From Mytilisepta virgata (lineage: Eukaryota; Mollusca; Bivalvia; Mytilida; Mytilidae): a DNA stretch of 64,000 nt. Numbering within the stretch: position 1 is the stretch's first letter; every line of letters begins with the position of its first letter. Made by a program: the position numbers and the translations under genes. Positions 46,701 to 54,351 of the stretch are shown here, one piece after another. The notes under the pieces are model-generated. The model did not search any database and was not told the DNA's origin. It worked only from the letters and a program-made list of their open reading frames with translations. Location of the stretch: the NCBI GenBank assembly GCA_028015205.1, contig CM051517.1, forward strand, positions 45,643,135 through 45,707,134, written 5' to 3'.

Positions 46701-49372
46701 TTGGTTCCATTTGGCCCAGTAGTTTCAGGAGATTTTTGTAAAAAGTTATCGGACGACAACGGACGCCAAGTGATGAGAATAGCTCACTTGACCCTTTGGG
46801 TAAGGTCAGCTAACAAAAGTAAATAAGCAGAAACCTAACTGTCTACATATGCTGACGCCGACGACAGGCTCATACCATAACACAACCACAATTAGTTGTG
46901 GTCGTATAAAAACCAAGAGAAATTCCTGAAACCAATAATAGGTCAAGTAGGCTTTGACGGACAAATAAAAGAATATACTGTACACAAGCCATTAATTCAG
47001 TGTTAAGGCAATATGTATTCACTTCTTCCAATAGGTCTCCTCACTTCACCCTATTCTCTCTTTGCATTCAAGTAGGCTTTGACGGACAAATAAGAGAATA
47101 TACTGTACAATACTAAAGTCTACAATAGTCATGTAAACATTTAATCTTTTCTTATTTATAAACTACATATTCTTTGTGTTCCATGACTGTTTATTTTCAG
47201 TCAGTGCAATACATGTTATAAATTGCTTACTGGGTATGTACATAAGGTTTAGCATAATGTGATTTAATTTTTTTTTTGCATCTTACTTATTACCTATTTG
47301 TTTTGTCGTGAACATAAAAGACAATAAATCCTTCTCTAAATCAAGATATTTGGGACTCAGGTAAAAGACTTACTTCTCTGAGAATAGCATTACCATCATT
47401 TGTCATAACTATCCCTCCCATAGGATCCATTAACATCTACAAGATATAATGCAGTCTGGTTTTAATCACAGAAAATGTTTCAACAAAATACAAATAAAAT
47501 AAGTTATAAAAACACCATTTTAACTCAGTATGATAATTTTTACCTCAAGTCTGGTTGAATCTAAACACTTTTTATTAACATTTGAGTAAAGAACATTGAA
47601 GAAATAAAAGTGATGAAAGGTACGGAATAGCAAAGATTTGAGGAATTTATGAGCACATATACATTACAGCCAAATACGTGTGATCCATTGTAGAAAATAA
47701 AAATATTACCTTCAGCATAGATCTTGGACCAAGACATGTTCTTATTATATCAGCTATTGCCTACAAATATTACAAAAATATATATTTCAAGTTACATATC
47801 TTGGGGATATATTAAATATACAATGTTGGTGCACTATAGATTAATATAGAAAATATTTGAATGAGGCTAAGGAACTAGGGGTTCAGGAGAAATGCAGGGC
47901 TCTACTGAAGCATTTTCCTCCAGTTCCGAATTTGACCATTTTAATAGATATCACGGTGGAAATGTGATAGAAATAATTTGAACAAATCAAGAATAATTTG
48001 TTGCAAGGTATTAAATCAAAGAATCAAACGGAAATGACATGATTATTATTAGGCCAGGTGAGCTAAAAAGAAAGGTCAGGATATATGCAAAACAAGCCAA
48101 TAAGAAAACACCCCACAAAGTTTAAACATGTAAATCACGCACATGGAAGTTTTTCTACACCTTGCCAATGCGCATGTACGGAAATTCCCAGAGTTATTTT
48201 TGGTTCCCGAAATAACTATATCCATTCTACTATATAAATTCTTGATCCATTTCATCGTCAATATTTTGAAATTGTGATATACATAATTATCAAAGGAAAT
48301 TTAAGCAGAGGTATGGCAGATTGATTTTTTATAACAAACAATTCAAATTAGTAACTTAAATGCCTACAGCAAGTTTCTCAGACCGGAATGTAAACATTTT
48401 ATTAATCGATAATCTTCAAAATAAAACTACAAATGTAAAAGCCTTCTATATCTGCAAAGATGCCCTCAGTGGAAATGTAACTGGAATTCGTAGATTCGTT
48501 CTTATAAATTCATTCTCAGCGCGTCATGTCTTTCGAAATAATGTCCAGGAATTCATTTTATTTTCTTGGAAATTTCGGTAAATAAAGATTCTGTTTAGTT
48601 AAAACTATTAGTTCAGATATTAAAAATTATTATCAACAAGAAAGTACATGTAGTCGTAATTTTAAAAATGCTGTCATCATTTGAACTACATTTCATGTAC
48701 GAATGTCTAATGGTATCGAAGAGGCCACACTTCTGGTTTTCGAGACTGATGCCATAGGAACGATTTGCTATCTTTCCAAAAAATTGTAAGTTAGATGTGT
48801 CGAGAGTGATTAAATGAACATAATACATTAATATCCCTGAAGCCAGTGAAGAACTATCCCTAGGTTTCAACCGGTAAATAGTGTTTTCATTGAATTTAAG
48901 ACATTGTTCCAGGACAATGCCTCCGACATTGACACAGAAGTGGTCAACCTTCTTGTAAATAATATATCTGTTGACCTGTATATTACAGATGAGTCAAGAA
49001 GAGGGGGTAATTTCTTCTATATTCGCAATATCAATATGTCTTACAAATGAAACTTGTTGAGTTTTATTAAAACCTTATTAGATCATATCAAAATTAACAA
49101 TAATGAATCTTCTCATAAAAAATAGTATATGAAAATATATCATTCCGGAATGTTCTATCGGTTCACTGTGCTATGGCGACGACCATGTGAAAACATGTCC
49201 TTACCTTCCCTGCAGCAATGTTGCCTTTCTGGACTGATTTTCCAGATTCCCGCTTGGTATTTTGATCTGAAATTAAAACAAGATTGGTATTTTATTCTTG
49301 ACAAAATTCACTTCGTGATGGTAAACCAGAAAATTAAACATTAAACTTACTCAAAACGATTATTCCTGACAT
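12230..49372 (-). CDS. CCT3: T-complex protein 1 subunit gamma (CCT3/TCP-1 gamma), 17 coding exons
   Basis: Encodes one of the eight subunits of the cytosolic CCT/TRiC chaperonin, the ATP-driven folding chamber for actin, tubulin and many WD40 proteins. Exons 5' to 3' (minus strand): 49351-49372, 49205-49266, 47710-47760, 47374-47436, 46091-46187, 45513-45633, 44755-44835, 44189-44294, 43743-43825, 43162-43228, 42734-42768, 18852-19031, 18387-18485, 17120-17306, 16245-16385, 15586-15717, 12230-12358. They total 1,656 bases (551 residues plus stop), all phases agree, and every intron I checked is GT...AG. Family motifs are in order: [31 protein letters not shown] (catalytic Asp region), [34 protein letters not shown] and LLRIDDI. 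The frame is closest to subunit gamma, e.g. '[18 protein letters not shown]'. Intron 11 is 23.7 kb. No disabling change is seen. Confidence 0.97.
12752..13510. repeat. Minisatellite of about 146 bp, five copies, in CCT3 intron 16
   Basis: Copies begin at about 12,765, 12,910, 13,055, 13,200 and 13,347, with increasing divergence toward the last. Each holds 'accatgaaaatgaggtcaag' or a variant, so the nuclear-receptor-like word TCAAGGTCA recurs. No open frame. Copies 3' of 13,350 are degenerate. Confidence 0.75.
13511..14155. other. CCT3 intron 16 sequence, nothing further recognised
   Basis: AT-rich. A 'ccatggtttaatat'/'gttaaaccatgatttaa' pair at 13,970-14,105 forms an imperfect inverted repeat, possibly an old foldback element. 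Confidence 0.35.
14156..15360. repeat. Poly-C/poly-A low-complexity region, partly duplicated, in CCT3 intron 16
   Basis: Alternating runs of C (up to about 15) and A. The block around 'ttttgtgcaatacactatga' plus 'agttgc(g/a)cattgacc' occurs at about 14,207 and again at about 14,938, so part of the region is a direct duplication. In the CCT3 transcript orientation the C-runs are G-runs. Homopolymer lengths are doubtful in an assembly. Confidence 0.7.
15586..15717 (-). CDS. CCT3: CCT3 exon 16
   Basis: Encodes '[20 protein letters not shown]', '[20 protein letters not shown]' and 'TALE', the family's WGxxGETG...IWEP segment. Phase 0 at both ends; donor GTAAGT. Confidence 0.96.
16245..16385 (-). 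CDS. CCT3: CCT3 exon 15
   Basis: Encodes '[20 protein letters not shown]', '[20 protein letters not shown]' and 'RTLTALR', the [13 protein letters not shown] equatorial helix region. Confidence 0.97.
17120..17306 (-). CDS. CCT3: CCT3 exon 14
   Basis: Encodes '[20 protein letters not shown]', '[20 protein letters not shown]' and '[20 protein letters not shown]' up to Ala-Gln. VPGGGA is the conserved nucleotide-binding loop of group II chaperonins. Ends in phase 0. Confidence 0.97.
17320..18380. other. CCT3 intron 13, AT-rich with short 'aattgcaa' repetition
   Basis: 'ttaattgcaaa', 'ttatttgcaaa' and 'ttaatagcaaa' words recur between 17,390 and 17,560. This may be a DNA-transposon relic, but no transposase or terminal repeat is visible. 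Nothing else recognised. Confidence 0.3.
18387..18485 (-). CDS. CCT3: CCT3 exon 13
   Basis: Encodes '[20 protein letters not shown]' and '[12 protein letters not shown]', matching the ACGA.IV.R..ELREDD segment of the family. Confidence 0.95.
18852..19031 (-). CDS. CCT3: CCT3 exon 12
   Basis: Starts by completing Thr and continues '[20 protein letters not shown]', '[20 protein letters not shown]' and '[19 protein letters not shown]', the apical substrate-binding region. It lies 23.7 kb downstream of exon 11. Confidence 0.95.
19212..23330 (+). repeat. 135-bp satellite in a higher-order arrangement
   Basis: The monomer runs from 'gagggggtggggcatgaccc' through 'taccaaatgattcgtcttat', 'ggagtaataatatatatggt' and 'ggggatctcaatggttttca'. 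Blocks lie at about 19,466-20,040, 20,655-21,095, 21,390-22,383 and 22,680-22,983. Each is followed by a non-repetitive spacer (hairpin 'cctcgccacttcgtgtggcgggg', then 'aaatatccaaggtaacaggt'). The 19,212 and 20,402 starts give a higher-order repeat of about 1,189 bp; later blocks vary in monomer number. Because 135 is a multiple of three, the satellite stays open over up to 187 codons without being a gene. Confidence 0.9.
20064..20092 (+). repeat. TTCG-loop hairpin of the satellite spacer
   Basis: 'atacctcgccac' and 'gtggcggggtat' form a 12-bp stem with one G-T pair around TTCGT. Counterparts are near 21,118-21,146, 22,406-22,434 and 23,007-23,035 (loop TTCAT in the last). Confidence 0.7.
29978..30082 (+). 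repeat. Two solo hairpin cassettes in (AAT)n
   Basis: Each reads 'tcagaagaaatacaat', then a stem 'aaggtctttcc.../...ggaaagacctt', then TAATAAT. The first copy has apex 'cctttggaaagg', the second 'ccactgtagtgg'; both are self-complementary although the sequences differ. Confidence 0.75.
33624..33672 (+). repeat. Solo hairpin cassette in (AAT)n
   Basis: Same layout as the cassettes at 29,978 and 40,526, apex 'ccactgtagtgg', with (AAT)n on both sides. It separates two array units. Confidence 0.75.
40526..40875 (+). repeat. Six hairpin cassettes interleaved with (AAT)n
   Basis: Cassettes start at 40,526, 40,581, 40,642, 40,700, 40,776 and 40,828. Each is about 48 bases: 'tcagaagaaatacaat' then 'aaggtctttccac' / 'gtgggaaagacctt', followed by 3-12 AAT units. 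The sixth begins 'tcataagaaatacagt' and has apex 'ccttctgcaaagg'. Stem sequence equals the 'aaggtctttccc' found just inside the 5' end of every array unit. Confidence 0.85.
40915..40953 (+). repeat. Hairpin cassette of a different sequence family
   Basis: 'aaaaacaacatgtctccaaac' leads into the stem 'tgtctccaaac' / 'gtttgggagaca' around a TTC loop, then TAAT. It copies the layout of the 40.5 kb cassettes but not their sequence. Confidence 0.6.
41142..42482 (+). mobile_element. 166-bp tandem array with 3' hairpin ('ggtgagct' family)
   Basis: 'atggatcggctacaaagtaa' or a near match occurs at 41,142, 41,308, 41,473, 41,639, 41,805, 41,971, 42,137 and 42,303, giving eight 166-bp copies. Each also holds 'catttcccatagggtcctat' and 'ggcggccatcttgga'. 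After the last copy come 'gacaacggacgacgga' and a hairpin 'gctcacttggccc' / 'gggccaggtgagc' (about 42,452-42,480). It shares its core words and terminal hairpin with 7,537-9,047. Short frames across the copies are not genes. Confidence 0.8.
42734..42768 (-). CDS. CCT3: CCT3 exon 11 (35-base microexon)
   Basis: Encodes [11 protein letters not shown] and two bases of Thr. Acceptor TTTCAG, donor GTAAGT. It is the last exon before the 23.7-kb intron; without it the frame between exons 10 and 12 would break. Confidence 0.93.
43162..43228 (-). CDS. CCT3: CCT3 exon 10
   Basis: Encodes '[20 protein letters not shown]' and 'SQ', the conserved [15 protein letters not shown] segment of the apical domain. 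Confidence 0.95.
43743..43825 (-). CDS. CCT3: CCT3 exon 9
   Basis: Encodes '[20 protein letters not shown]' and 'VVHPKMK' in the apical domain base. The Arg codon is split with exon 10. Confidence 0.95.
44189..44294 (-). CDS. CCT3: CCT3 exon 8
   Basis: Encodes '[20 protein letters not shown]' and '[15 protein letters not shown]', the GRKEIDIK(K/R)YA stretch typical of CCT3. Ends in phase 0 at residue 201. Confidence 0.95.
44755..44835 (-). CDS. CCT3: CCT3 exon 7
   Basis: Encodes '[20 protein letters not shown]' and 'TKFINK', with a split Ser at the start and a split Trp at the end. Confidence 0.93.
45513..45633 (-). CDS. CCT3: CCT3 exon 6
   Basis: Encodes '[20 protein letters not shown]' and '[20 protein letters not shown]' of the equatorial/intermediate region. 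Acceptor TATAG, donor GTACC. Confidence 0.95.
46091..46187 (-). CDS. CCT3: CCT3 exon 5
   Basis: Encodes '[20 protein letters not shown]' and '[12 protein letters not shown]' (residues 67-98). GDGTT carries the Asp that is essential for ATP hydrolysis in the family. It ends one base into the next codon. Confidence 0.95.
46640..46815 (+). mobile_element. 3' end fragment of a 'ggtgagct' element in CCT3 intron 4
   Basis: 'ttggttccatttggcccagt' then 'cggacgacaacggacgccaa' and a hairpin 'agctcacttgaccc' / 'gggtaaggtcagct'. Only the last core module and terminus remain. Confidence 0.6.
46850..46912 (+). repeat. GAC-rich stretch plus hairpin, another element terminus
   Basis: 'gctgacgccgacgacag' followed by 'ccacaattagttgtgg' inside 'cataacacaac...gtcgtata'. 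Same order (GAC, spacer, hairpin, TATAAA) as the 5.8 kb terminus. Confidence 0.45.
46941..47112 (+). repeat. Direct repeat of about 45 bases, 125 bases apart
   Basis: 'caagtaggctttgacggaca' followed by 'aataa(a/g)agaatatactgta' occurs at about 46,943 and 47,068. Confidence 0.6.
47374..47436 (-). CDS. CCT3: CCT3 exon 4
   Basis: Encodes [21 protein letters not shown] (residues 46-66) with the [11 protein letters not shown]-site motif. Phase 0 at both ends. Confidence 0.95.
47710..47760 (-). CDS. CCT3: CCT3 exon 3
   Basis: Encodes [17 protein letters not shown] (residues 29-45), including the GPR/GPK nucleotide-binding turn of group II chaperonins. Phase 0 at both ends. Confidence 0.95.
47761..49204. 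other. CCT3 intron 2, no gene supported
   Basis: Contains a lone 'gccaggtgagctaaaaag' terminus at about 48,052-48,069. Frames of 61-85 codons on both strands show no domain. Remainder AT-rich. Confidence 0.35.
49205..49266 (-). CDS. CCT3: CCT3 exon 2
   Basis: Encodes [20 protein letters not shown] (residues 9-28). Acceptor TTTCAG, donor GTAAGG. Intron 1 is only 84 bases. Confidence 0.95.
49351..49372 (-). CDS. CCT3: CCT3 exon 1 (start)
   Basis: Encodes MSGIIVL plus one base. ATG at 49,370-49,372, donor GTAAGT. The split codon is completed to Asn by exon 2, giving 'VLNQNTKRES', which matches the conserved 'VLSQNTKRES' of other CCT3 proteins and fixes this start. Confidence 0.85.
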
Positions 49373-49510
49373 GCTTTTTGTTTAAACCGGAAATACAGTG
49401 CTGACCTCTGTATAGCAAAATAAGGTTCGTTAAATCAAATTCCCGCCACTTCGAAAGGACTTTAATATATATCTCGATATTTTATTCTTTTTAACTTATT
49501 TTTTTTTGTT
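49373..49510 (-). promoter_or_regulatory. CCT3: Putative CCT3 5' untranslated/promoter region
   Basis: This 138-base stretch lies between the CCT3 start codon and the LINE remnant. It holds TTCCGG (49,387-49,392, ETS-like core) and, at about 49,440-49,447, GGCGGGAA (E2F-like) in transcript orientation. CCT genes of other animals often have TATA-less promoters with ETS-type sites. A transcription start cannot be placed by eye, and a further non-coding exon upstream is possible. Confidence 0.35.
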
Positions 49511-50449
49511 ATGCCCAACAATTGCAAAAGAAATAAGAACATAAGCATAACTTCATGCAATCAAGCGAATATGTCAGCAATAAAATCCACATCATTCTTT
49601 CAGAAGTTCTTTGTCGTTAAAAACAGGATCATTACAGCAAGAAGAACAGTCTATGCACTGATGGGTGCTGGTCTACATGGACTAAATGGAGTAAACCTGA
49701 AAGTCGCAATGCATTTGATTCAAACGTATGTTCAAGACAAATTCAGCATCTTCCAGACAGAACTGCCAATGTAGCTTCACATTTACTACTCGGACGTATG
49801 ACTATAGAATCAGAAGTGCACAAACGAATTCTTAAAACTCTTGGAAACATTATCAGAAACGAAAACTCAATCGAAAGAAAATTAGTCGTTAGACAACAAG
49901 CAACCAAATCACTTCTATCGGGTAGTTGGTTCACAAAGACAGTTGAAATTGCCAATATATATGGTTTACAATCTCCATATGACCTAATAGACAACCCACC
50001 TGGAAAACAAGTATGGAAAGATTTAGTTTATAAGACAATTAGTGATCACTGTATAAAACAAATGGTCAATGAAGCTCACACAAAACCTACTTTGGCTCGA
50101 CTCCAATTATGAAAATGTGAAAGAAGGGCAAGTGCACAACATATGGAAAAGCTGTGGCACAGAGCCGTATGCTATTACCTCTGCGTCTTTAAAAGCTAAG
50201 TTAGCAACAGGGACAATATGCCTCCAATATCACCGTGCTAAATTTAGCAATGGACATGTGTCGCCAGTTTGTCAGCTATGTAGAGAGGGGAATGAAGATA
50301 TTCTTCACTTTGTAGTGAACTGCTCTGCGCTGCAGGGGATTAGAAGTAACTTTTTAAACCTTATACATGAAGTGTTAATAGAAAATTTAGGGAATCAGGA
50401 TATTACAAATGAATTAAATGACACAGCGATGAACATTTGTGTCAATTAA
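49511..50449 (+). pseudogene. LINE remnant, ORF2 C-terminal part, frameshifted
   Basis: Three overlapping frames read in order: 49,511-49,774 ('RRTVYALMGAGLHGLNGVNL'), about 49,770-50,112 ('IESEVHKRILKTLGNIIRNE', 'GKQVWKDLVYKTISDHCI') and 50,069-50,449 ('AKLATGTICLQYHRAKF', then 'CQLCREGNEDILHFVVNC', a zf-RVT-type CxxC...H...C). This order and the motif are those of the region downstream of reverse transcriptase in non-LTR elements. At least two frameshifts; no palm domain. Sequence differs from the 1-2 kb LINE, so this is another family. Confidence 0.75.
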
Positions 50450-51688
50450 TTGTTGACTGCTCAAAATAAAGGTTTTTTGGTGAAAACACAAAGGAGAGAA
50501 TAGAAACAATATCTAGAGGTCTCTGCCATAAATTATTTCAACAACGGGCAATACTAATTGAACAGTAATGTTTAAACTTAAAACACTTAGTTCTAGATGT
50601 GGTAAAAGGAAGGACACGACATAAGGCGGTGGACTGTTGTATATAGAGTATTTACATTTTATTCTTTTAATATGAAGAAACAATTTTTTTATATGAAAGT
50701 AGTGGTGGTGTGGGTCACATGCCCCAGAGGAGATGATTAATATCTCTTTTATAGTTTTAAGAGTTTTACCTTTTAAACTAGTTCTGAGGATTTTTAAACC
50801 AAATGAGTTATTTTACACAGATCATTAAGATCATTGGTGATTCTCCTGACATAGGAGGGAGTTGCAGTATAGGTAAACAGGTAAAACAGGTCTGATGTCA
50901 AACGATCTTTTTTAGTATTGGCTATGGCGAACAACATTTACAAATGTTTTTTTTATCGAATTTCAAATTAAATTTTCTACCAAGAAAACATTGTATCTTT
51001 CACTTCACCAACCATTTGAATGATATCTCGTAAAATGATTGTCGTCACTTGTAATTGCCGTTTTTGAGTTTTGAGCTGGAAAAATGAGAGAAGATGTTGC
51101 ATATGAAGTGTTTTACGAGTAAAAAATAGCATTATTATTTTCGAAAAATACTGATAAGTGTTTCCCAGTTTTATATTGAGTGTCAATAATTTATTATAAA
51201 ACTGACCGACTCTCGGCATTCATGTTCAGAAATATGTGCACAGAATCAACTATCTGCATTGGTAACCCTTATTAGGGTATTGTAACTGGTGATTAGAAGG
51301 TTACATATATTTATACATAGTCACCATTGTCTTCTACGAAACAACAGTTGCATATTTCTTATACAGTTATATTTAATTTGCTGGGTTACAATGGAACGGT
51401 GAACAGGGAGAGAGGGGGCGGGAGAAAGGAACGAAGGGGTGGGAGAAAAGAGAAAAAGGACAGAAAAGGGAGACAAAAATATCTGGAAAAAAAAATTGTG
51501 ACGGAAAACAATTATTTTATTAAAATAGTGAACAAAAAATTTCAATAAAGTGCTAATAAAAGTTATAGTATTGAAAACGATCTCCTAAATACTCTCAGAG
51601 TAAATCTTCTGGGGTCGTCCTTTGTTGTCACTAATTCATTACGGATTTATTCGGCTCGTTTCGATTAGGACTTGACGATTTTCAGCCT
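50450..51688. other. Intergenic, nothing recognised
   Basis: Short frames only. A purine-rich plus-strand stretch ('gggagagagggggcgggag') lies at about 51,404-51,480. Confidence 0.4.
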
Positions 51689-53340
51689 ACAAAAGTAGTA
51701 AAAGTAAACAACGACTTACTGTTTGTAGCAGATCTAAACACGAAGTCTGTTTTGCAGGTTACTGTAGAAAGAAAATTGTATCTTATGGCTATGAACTGTA
51801 TGGGAATAGTGTATGCTTGATAAATATACCAGATATGAGTGGATGTGTTGGACTGACCTACAGTAGGAATTGACTTTATGTAGCTGACCATGCAGCAGGC
51901 ATATTGCGGATAGATTTGAATTCTAAAGTTTCATCTGTAATTTTAAAGTCTGATACTGAAAATTGTAGCCAACCACACGGAATTGGTATTGTTTGAAATG
52001 ATTTAATATATTCCGATGTTACAAAGAGAAAATTTATAAAATTAAAGAATATGAAGAAGAAACAGCCGATAATCAACTTGATACAGCCGTTTTTGCTGGT
52101 ACTGGGGCTGAAGGTAATGAAGATGGACTTTGTCATGAATGTCAATTTTCTCTGCCATCAGGGATGTACAGTGACGGTAATATGACTCTGGCTCAAAGAA
52201 TATCAGGACCCTTATATCACTTTCAGCACTACACAAATATTTGACAACACTTAACATACTGTACAAGTCATTTTCTGAACATTGTGAAATACTGGGGAAC
52301 GGTCATAGGGATGACATCAAACGATCTATCACTGAAATAAATAATTTTTTAGAACAATGTTCAGCAGAAGCCAAAAACTTGCTCAGTCTTAGGATAAATT
52401 GCTTACAAGGGCCCCACGGTGTGCCATGCAGCCAGTAAAACAATCAAATCAATTCAGATGCTACGAGAAATGTTACAGTCTCTGCTGGAACGACTGTCTG
52501 GTATTGAGCCAGATTATTTAAGAAGAGTTGATATTAATTCAGCTCTTACTTTGGTAAATGAGCAATTACATAACATGTTGAGACTGCGAACAGAAACTAC
52601 GTCAGTTCTTGACTGTGCTGGGGACTTCCTGAGAGGCGTCGTCGAGTATATAAAGAGTGTTTCGCTCTTTGGGTTTCACTATTTTACGTCAAAGAAAAAA
52701 ATCTGGATATAAGGTACCAAAGCAATATTTATCTATTGATCAGTTTCCAAAGTTTAAACGTGAAAAACCACCTAGTATCACTACAGAAAGCATGAATATT
52801 ATGTGAGTTTAGAGAGAAATACGGGAAAGGAGTTCGACAGCGTAGTGTCCGGCCAGACACAACTAAATTTAATGCTGGGACTCTTCCATTGAATAGGTAC
52901 CAAAACAATATTCCACCCAAATGTTCTCCAATAGAGTTGTCTGTTTCTGATATTCATGGCGATGTCCCAACTGGAGAAGTGACAACTACAAGACCACCAA
53001 ACTTAGAACAAAAGTAGGATAATGACCCAGTTGGAGAATTTGTTTATAAAGAAAATGATTTGTTGGCGGTCATGATGGATGATCAGTTGTGTATAGGAAA
53101 AGTCACATCTCGTGTCTTTGAAACTTCAAAATTTTGTAAAGTACTGTTGTATAAAGACGAAAGCGGACTTAACTTTCACAAAGACACAGTGAGACACATA
53201 CCATTTGACATTGTTTTGGAAGTAATTGAAACCCTTTGTTTTTTTTTCGGGATGTTACTCTTTAGACGAAGACATTTACCATAGACTTACCAATTCAATG
53301 CAAACAGACAACTTAATAGTCAGTGAAAAGGTTTTTAAGG
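51689..53340 (+). pseudogene. Intronless NHL-repeat protein pseudogene
   Basis: Fragments in several frames follow the order of a multidomain NHL-repeat protein family of marine invertebrates. NHL blades come first ('VKVNNDLLFVADLNTKSVLQ', 'LYVADHAAGILRIDLNSKVS', 'QPHGIGI') with 'VFAGTGAEGNEDG'. A helical region follows (52,250-52,700: 'FLEQCSAEAKNLLSLR', 'LQSLLERLSGIEPDYLRRVD', 'ALTLVNEQLHNMLRLR'). At the C-terminal end are 'YGKGVRQRSVRPDTTKFNAG' (about 52,815) and 'VYKENDLLAVMMDDQLCIGK' (about 53,041). Many stops and frameshifts occur and no introns interrupt the 1.65 kb. The family assignment is from memory of similar proteins; the copy is dead. Confidence 0.55.
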
Positions 53341-54139
53341 TTGGTTCTTGGGGTGGAAGAAACCACACTTCTATCTTGTGAAAGGACAAGGCGGGGACGT
53401 GCTATAAAACAAACCAAGACATTTGATCGATTTCTATTAAAATGATTTGTTTTTCATGTTCAAGTATTAACAAGGGGCGGAAGACACATCTCCATCATGA
53501 CTTACGTAGATTCTTCCAAATCAGTATCGGGGATATTGTGTAATATTTTTAGGATAAATTTTCGCCTTACTAGTTGTAAATCATTTCGACAAGAACTCGG
53601 TTAGCGTTAGACGGACCGTGGTGGTTTATATTTGGAATCAAGGAAGTATTAGTTAAAATTTATTTCAATCTTTTAGAAAGATTTTTTTCTATGCTTTCGT
53701 CTTCAGTTTTACTTAGAAATCCGTCACATTTCAGGCAGTTTCAATGTTAGCTAAGATCTGTCCTCATTTGCAAAGGTCCAACATAAACCTTAATCTGCCG
53801 TTCTAATGTGAATCAAAACAAGCTGTAAGAGATGTACGCTATTAAAAAAGAAAATACGCATTGGCAATCAATTCATTTTTTAAAAACACGGTTAACTTCC
53901 TGACTGAAAGTTTTACGCCTCTTAATTCAGATTTCTGGTCAAGATTGAGAAAAGAGTTTTCAAGAGTCCACGTTATTCCGTCCTTTCTTGCGCGCTGAAA
54001 AAAGGGACCATGTACTACACGATAAAATGACAATAAAGTACCAACTATAAATTGTGTAGGCAAAGTAGCTCTTTCCAAATATGAAAATGTAAGAGTTTAT
54101 ATGTGCAATTAAATGATAACAATTTTTCTTGTAATAAAG
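53341..54139. other. Intergenic, nothing recognised
   Basis: AT-rich sequence between the pseudogene and the polyadenylation signal of the secreted-protein gene. Confidence 0.4.
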
Positions 54140-54145
54140 TTTATT
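54140..54145 (-). terminator. Polyadenylation signal overlapping the stop codon
   Basis: AATAAA in transcript orientation begins on the last base of the TGA stop (54,145-54,147) of the secreted-protein gene. No other canonical hexamer was noticed in the next 70 bases. Confidence 0.45.
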
Positions 54146-54351
54146 CAGCTTAATACCCAATCTATTAGGTAAAACCAGTAGTAAGTCATATGATAGCCTT
54201 CCCTTGAACCCATTACGAAACATCCGGGTAATAATGATGGCAACTGTTCTGTCATTTTTGTTGGTACTAAATAAGTTCCGTTCCAAGGGATATTACAGGT
54301 TGGTGGAGACGCGTCCACTATAACTGAAGAATGGAAGGCCAAAAACACAGT
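54145..54351 (-). CDS. Secreted-protein gene exon 3 (stop)
   Basis: Encodes 'TVFLAFHSSVIVDASPPTCN', 'IPWNGTYLVPTKMTEQLPSL' and 'LPGCFVMGSREGYHMTYYWF' to TGA, with the last two cysteines. Confidence 0.7.
   Translation of the reverse strand, partial: TVFLAFHSSVIVDASPPTCNIPWNGTYLVPTKMTEQLPSLLPGCFVMGSREGYHMTYYWFYLIDWVLS

Noticed and set aside
48360..48581. 73-codon plus-strand frame ('[20 protein letters not shown]') in CCT3 intron 2
   Set aside because: No recognisable family, no splice partner found and no regulatory signal; insufficient to call a gene.
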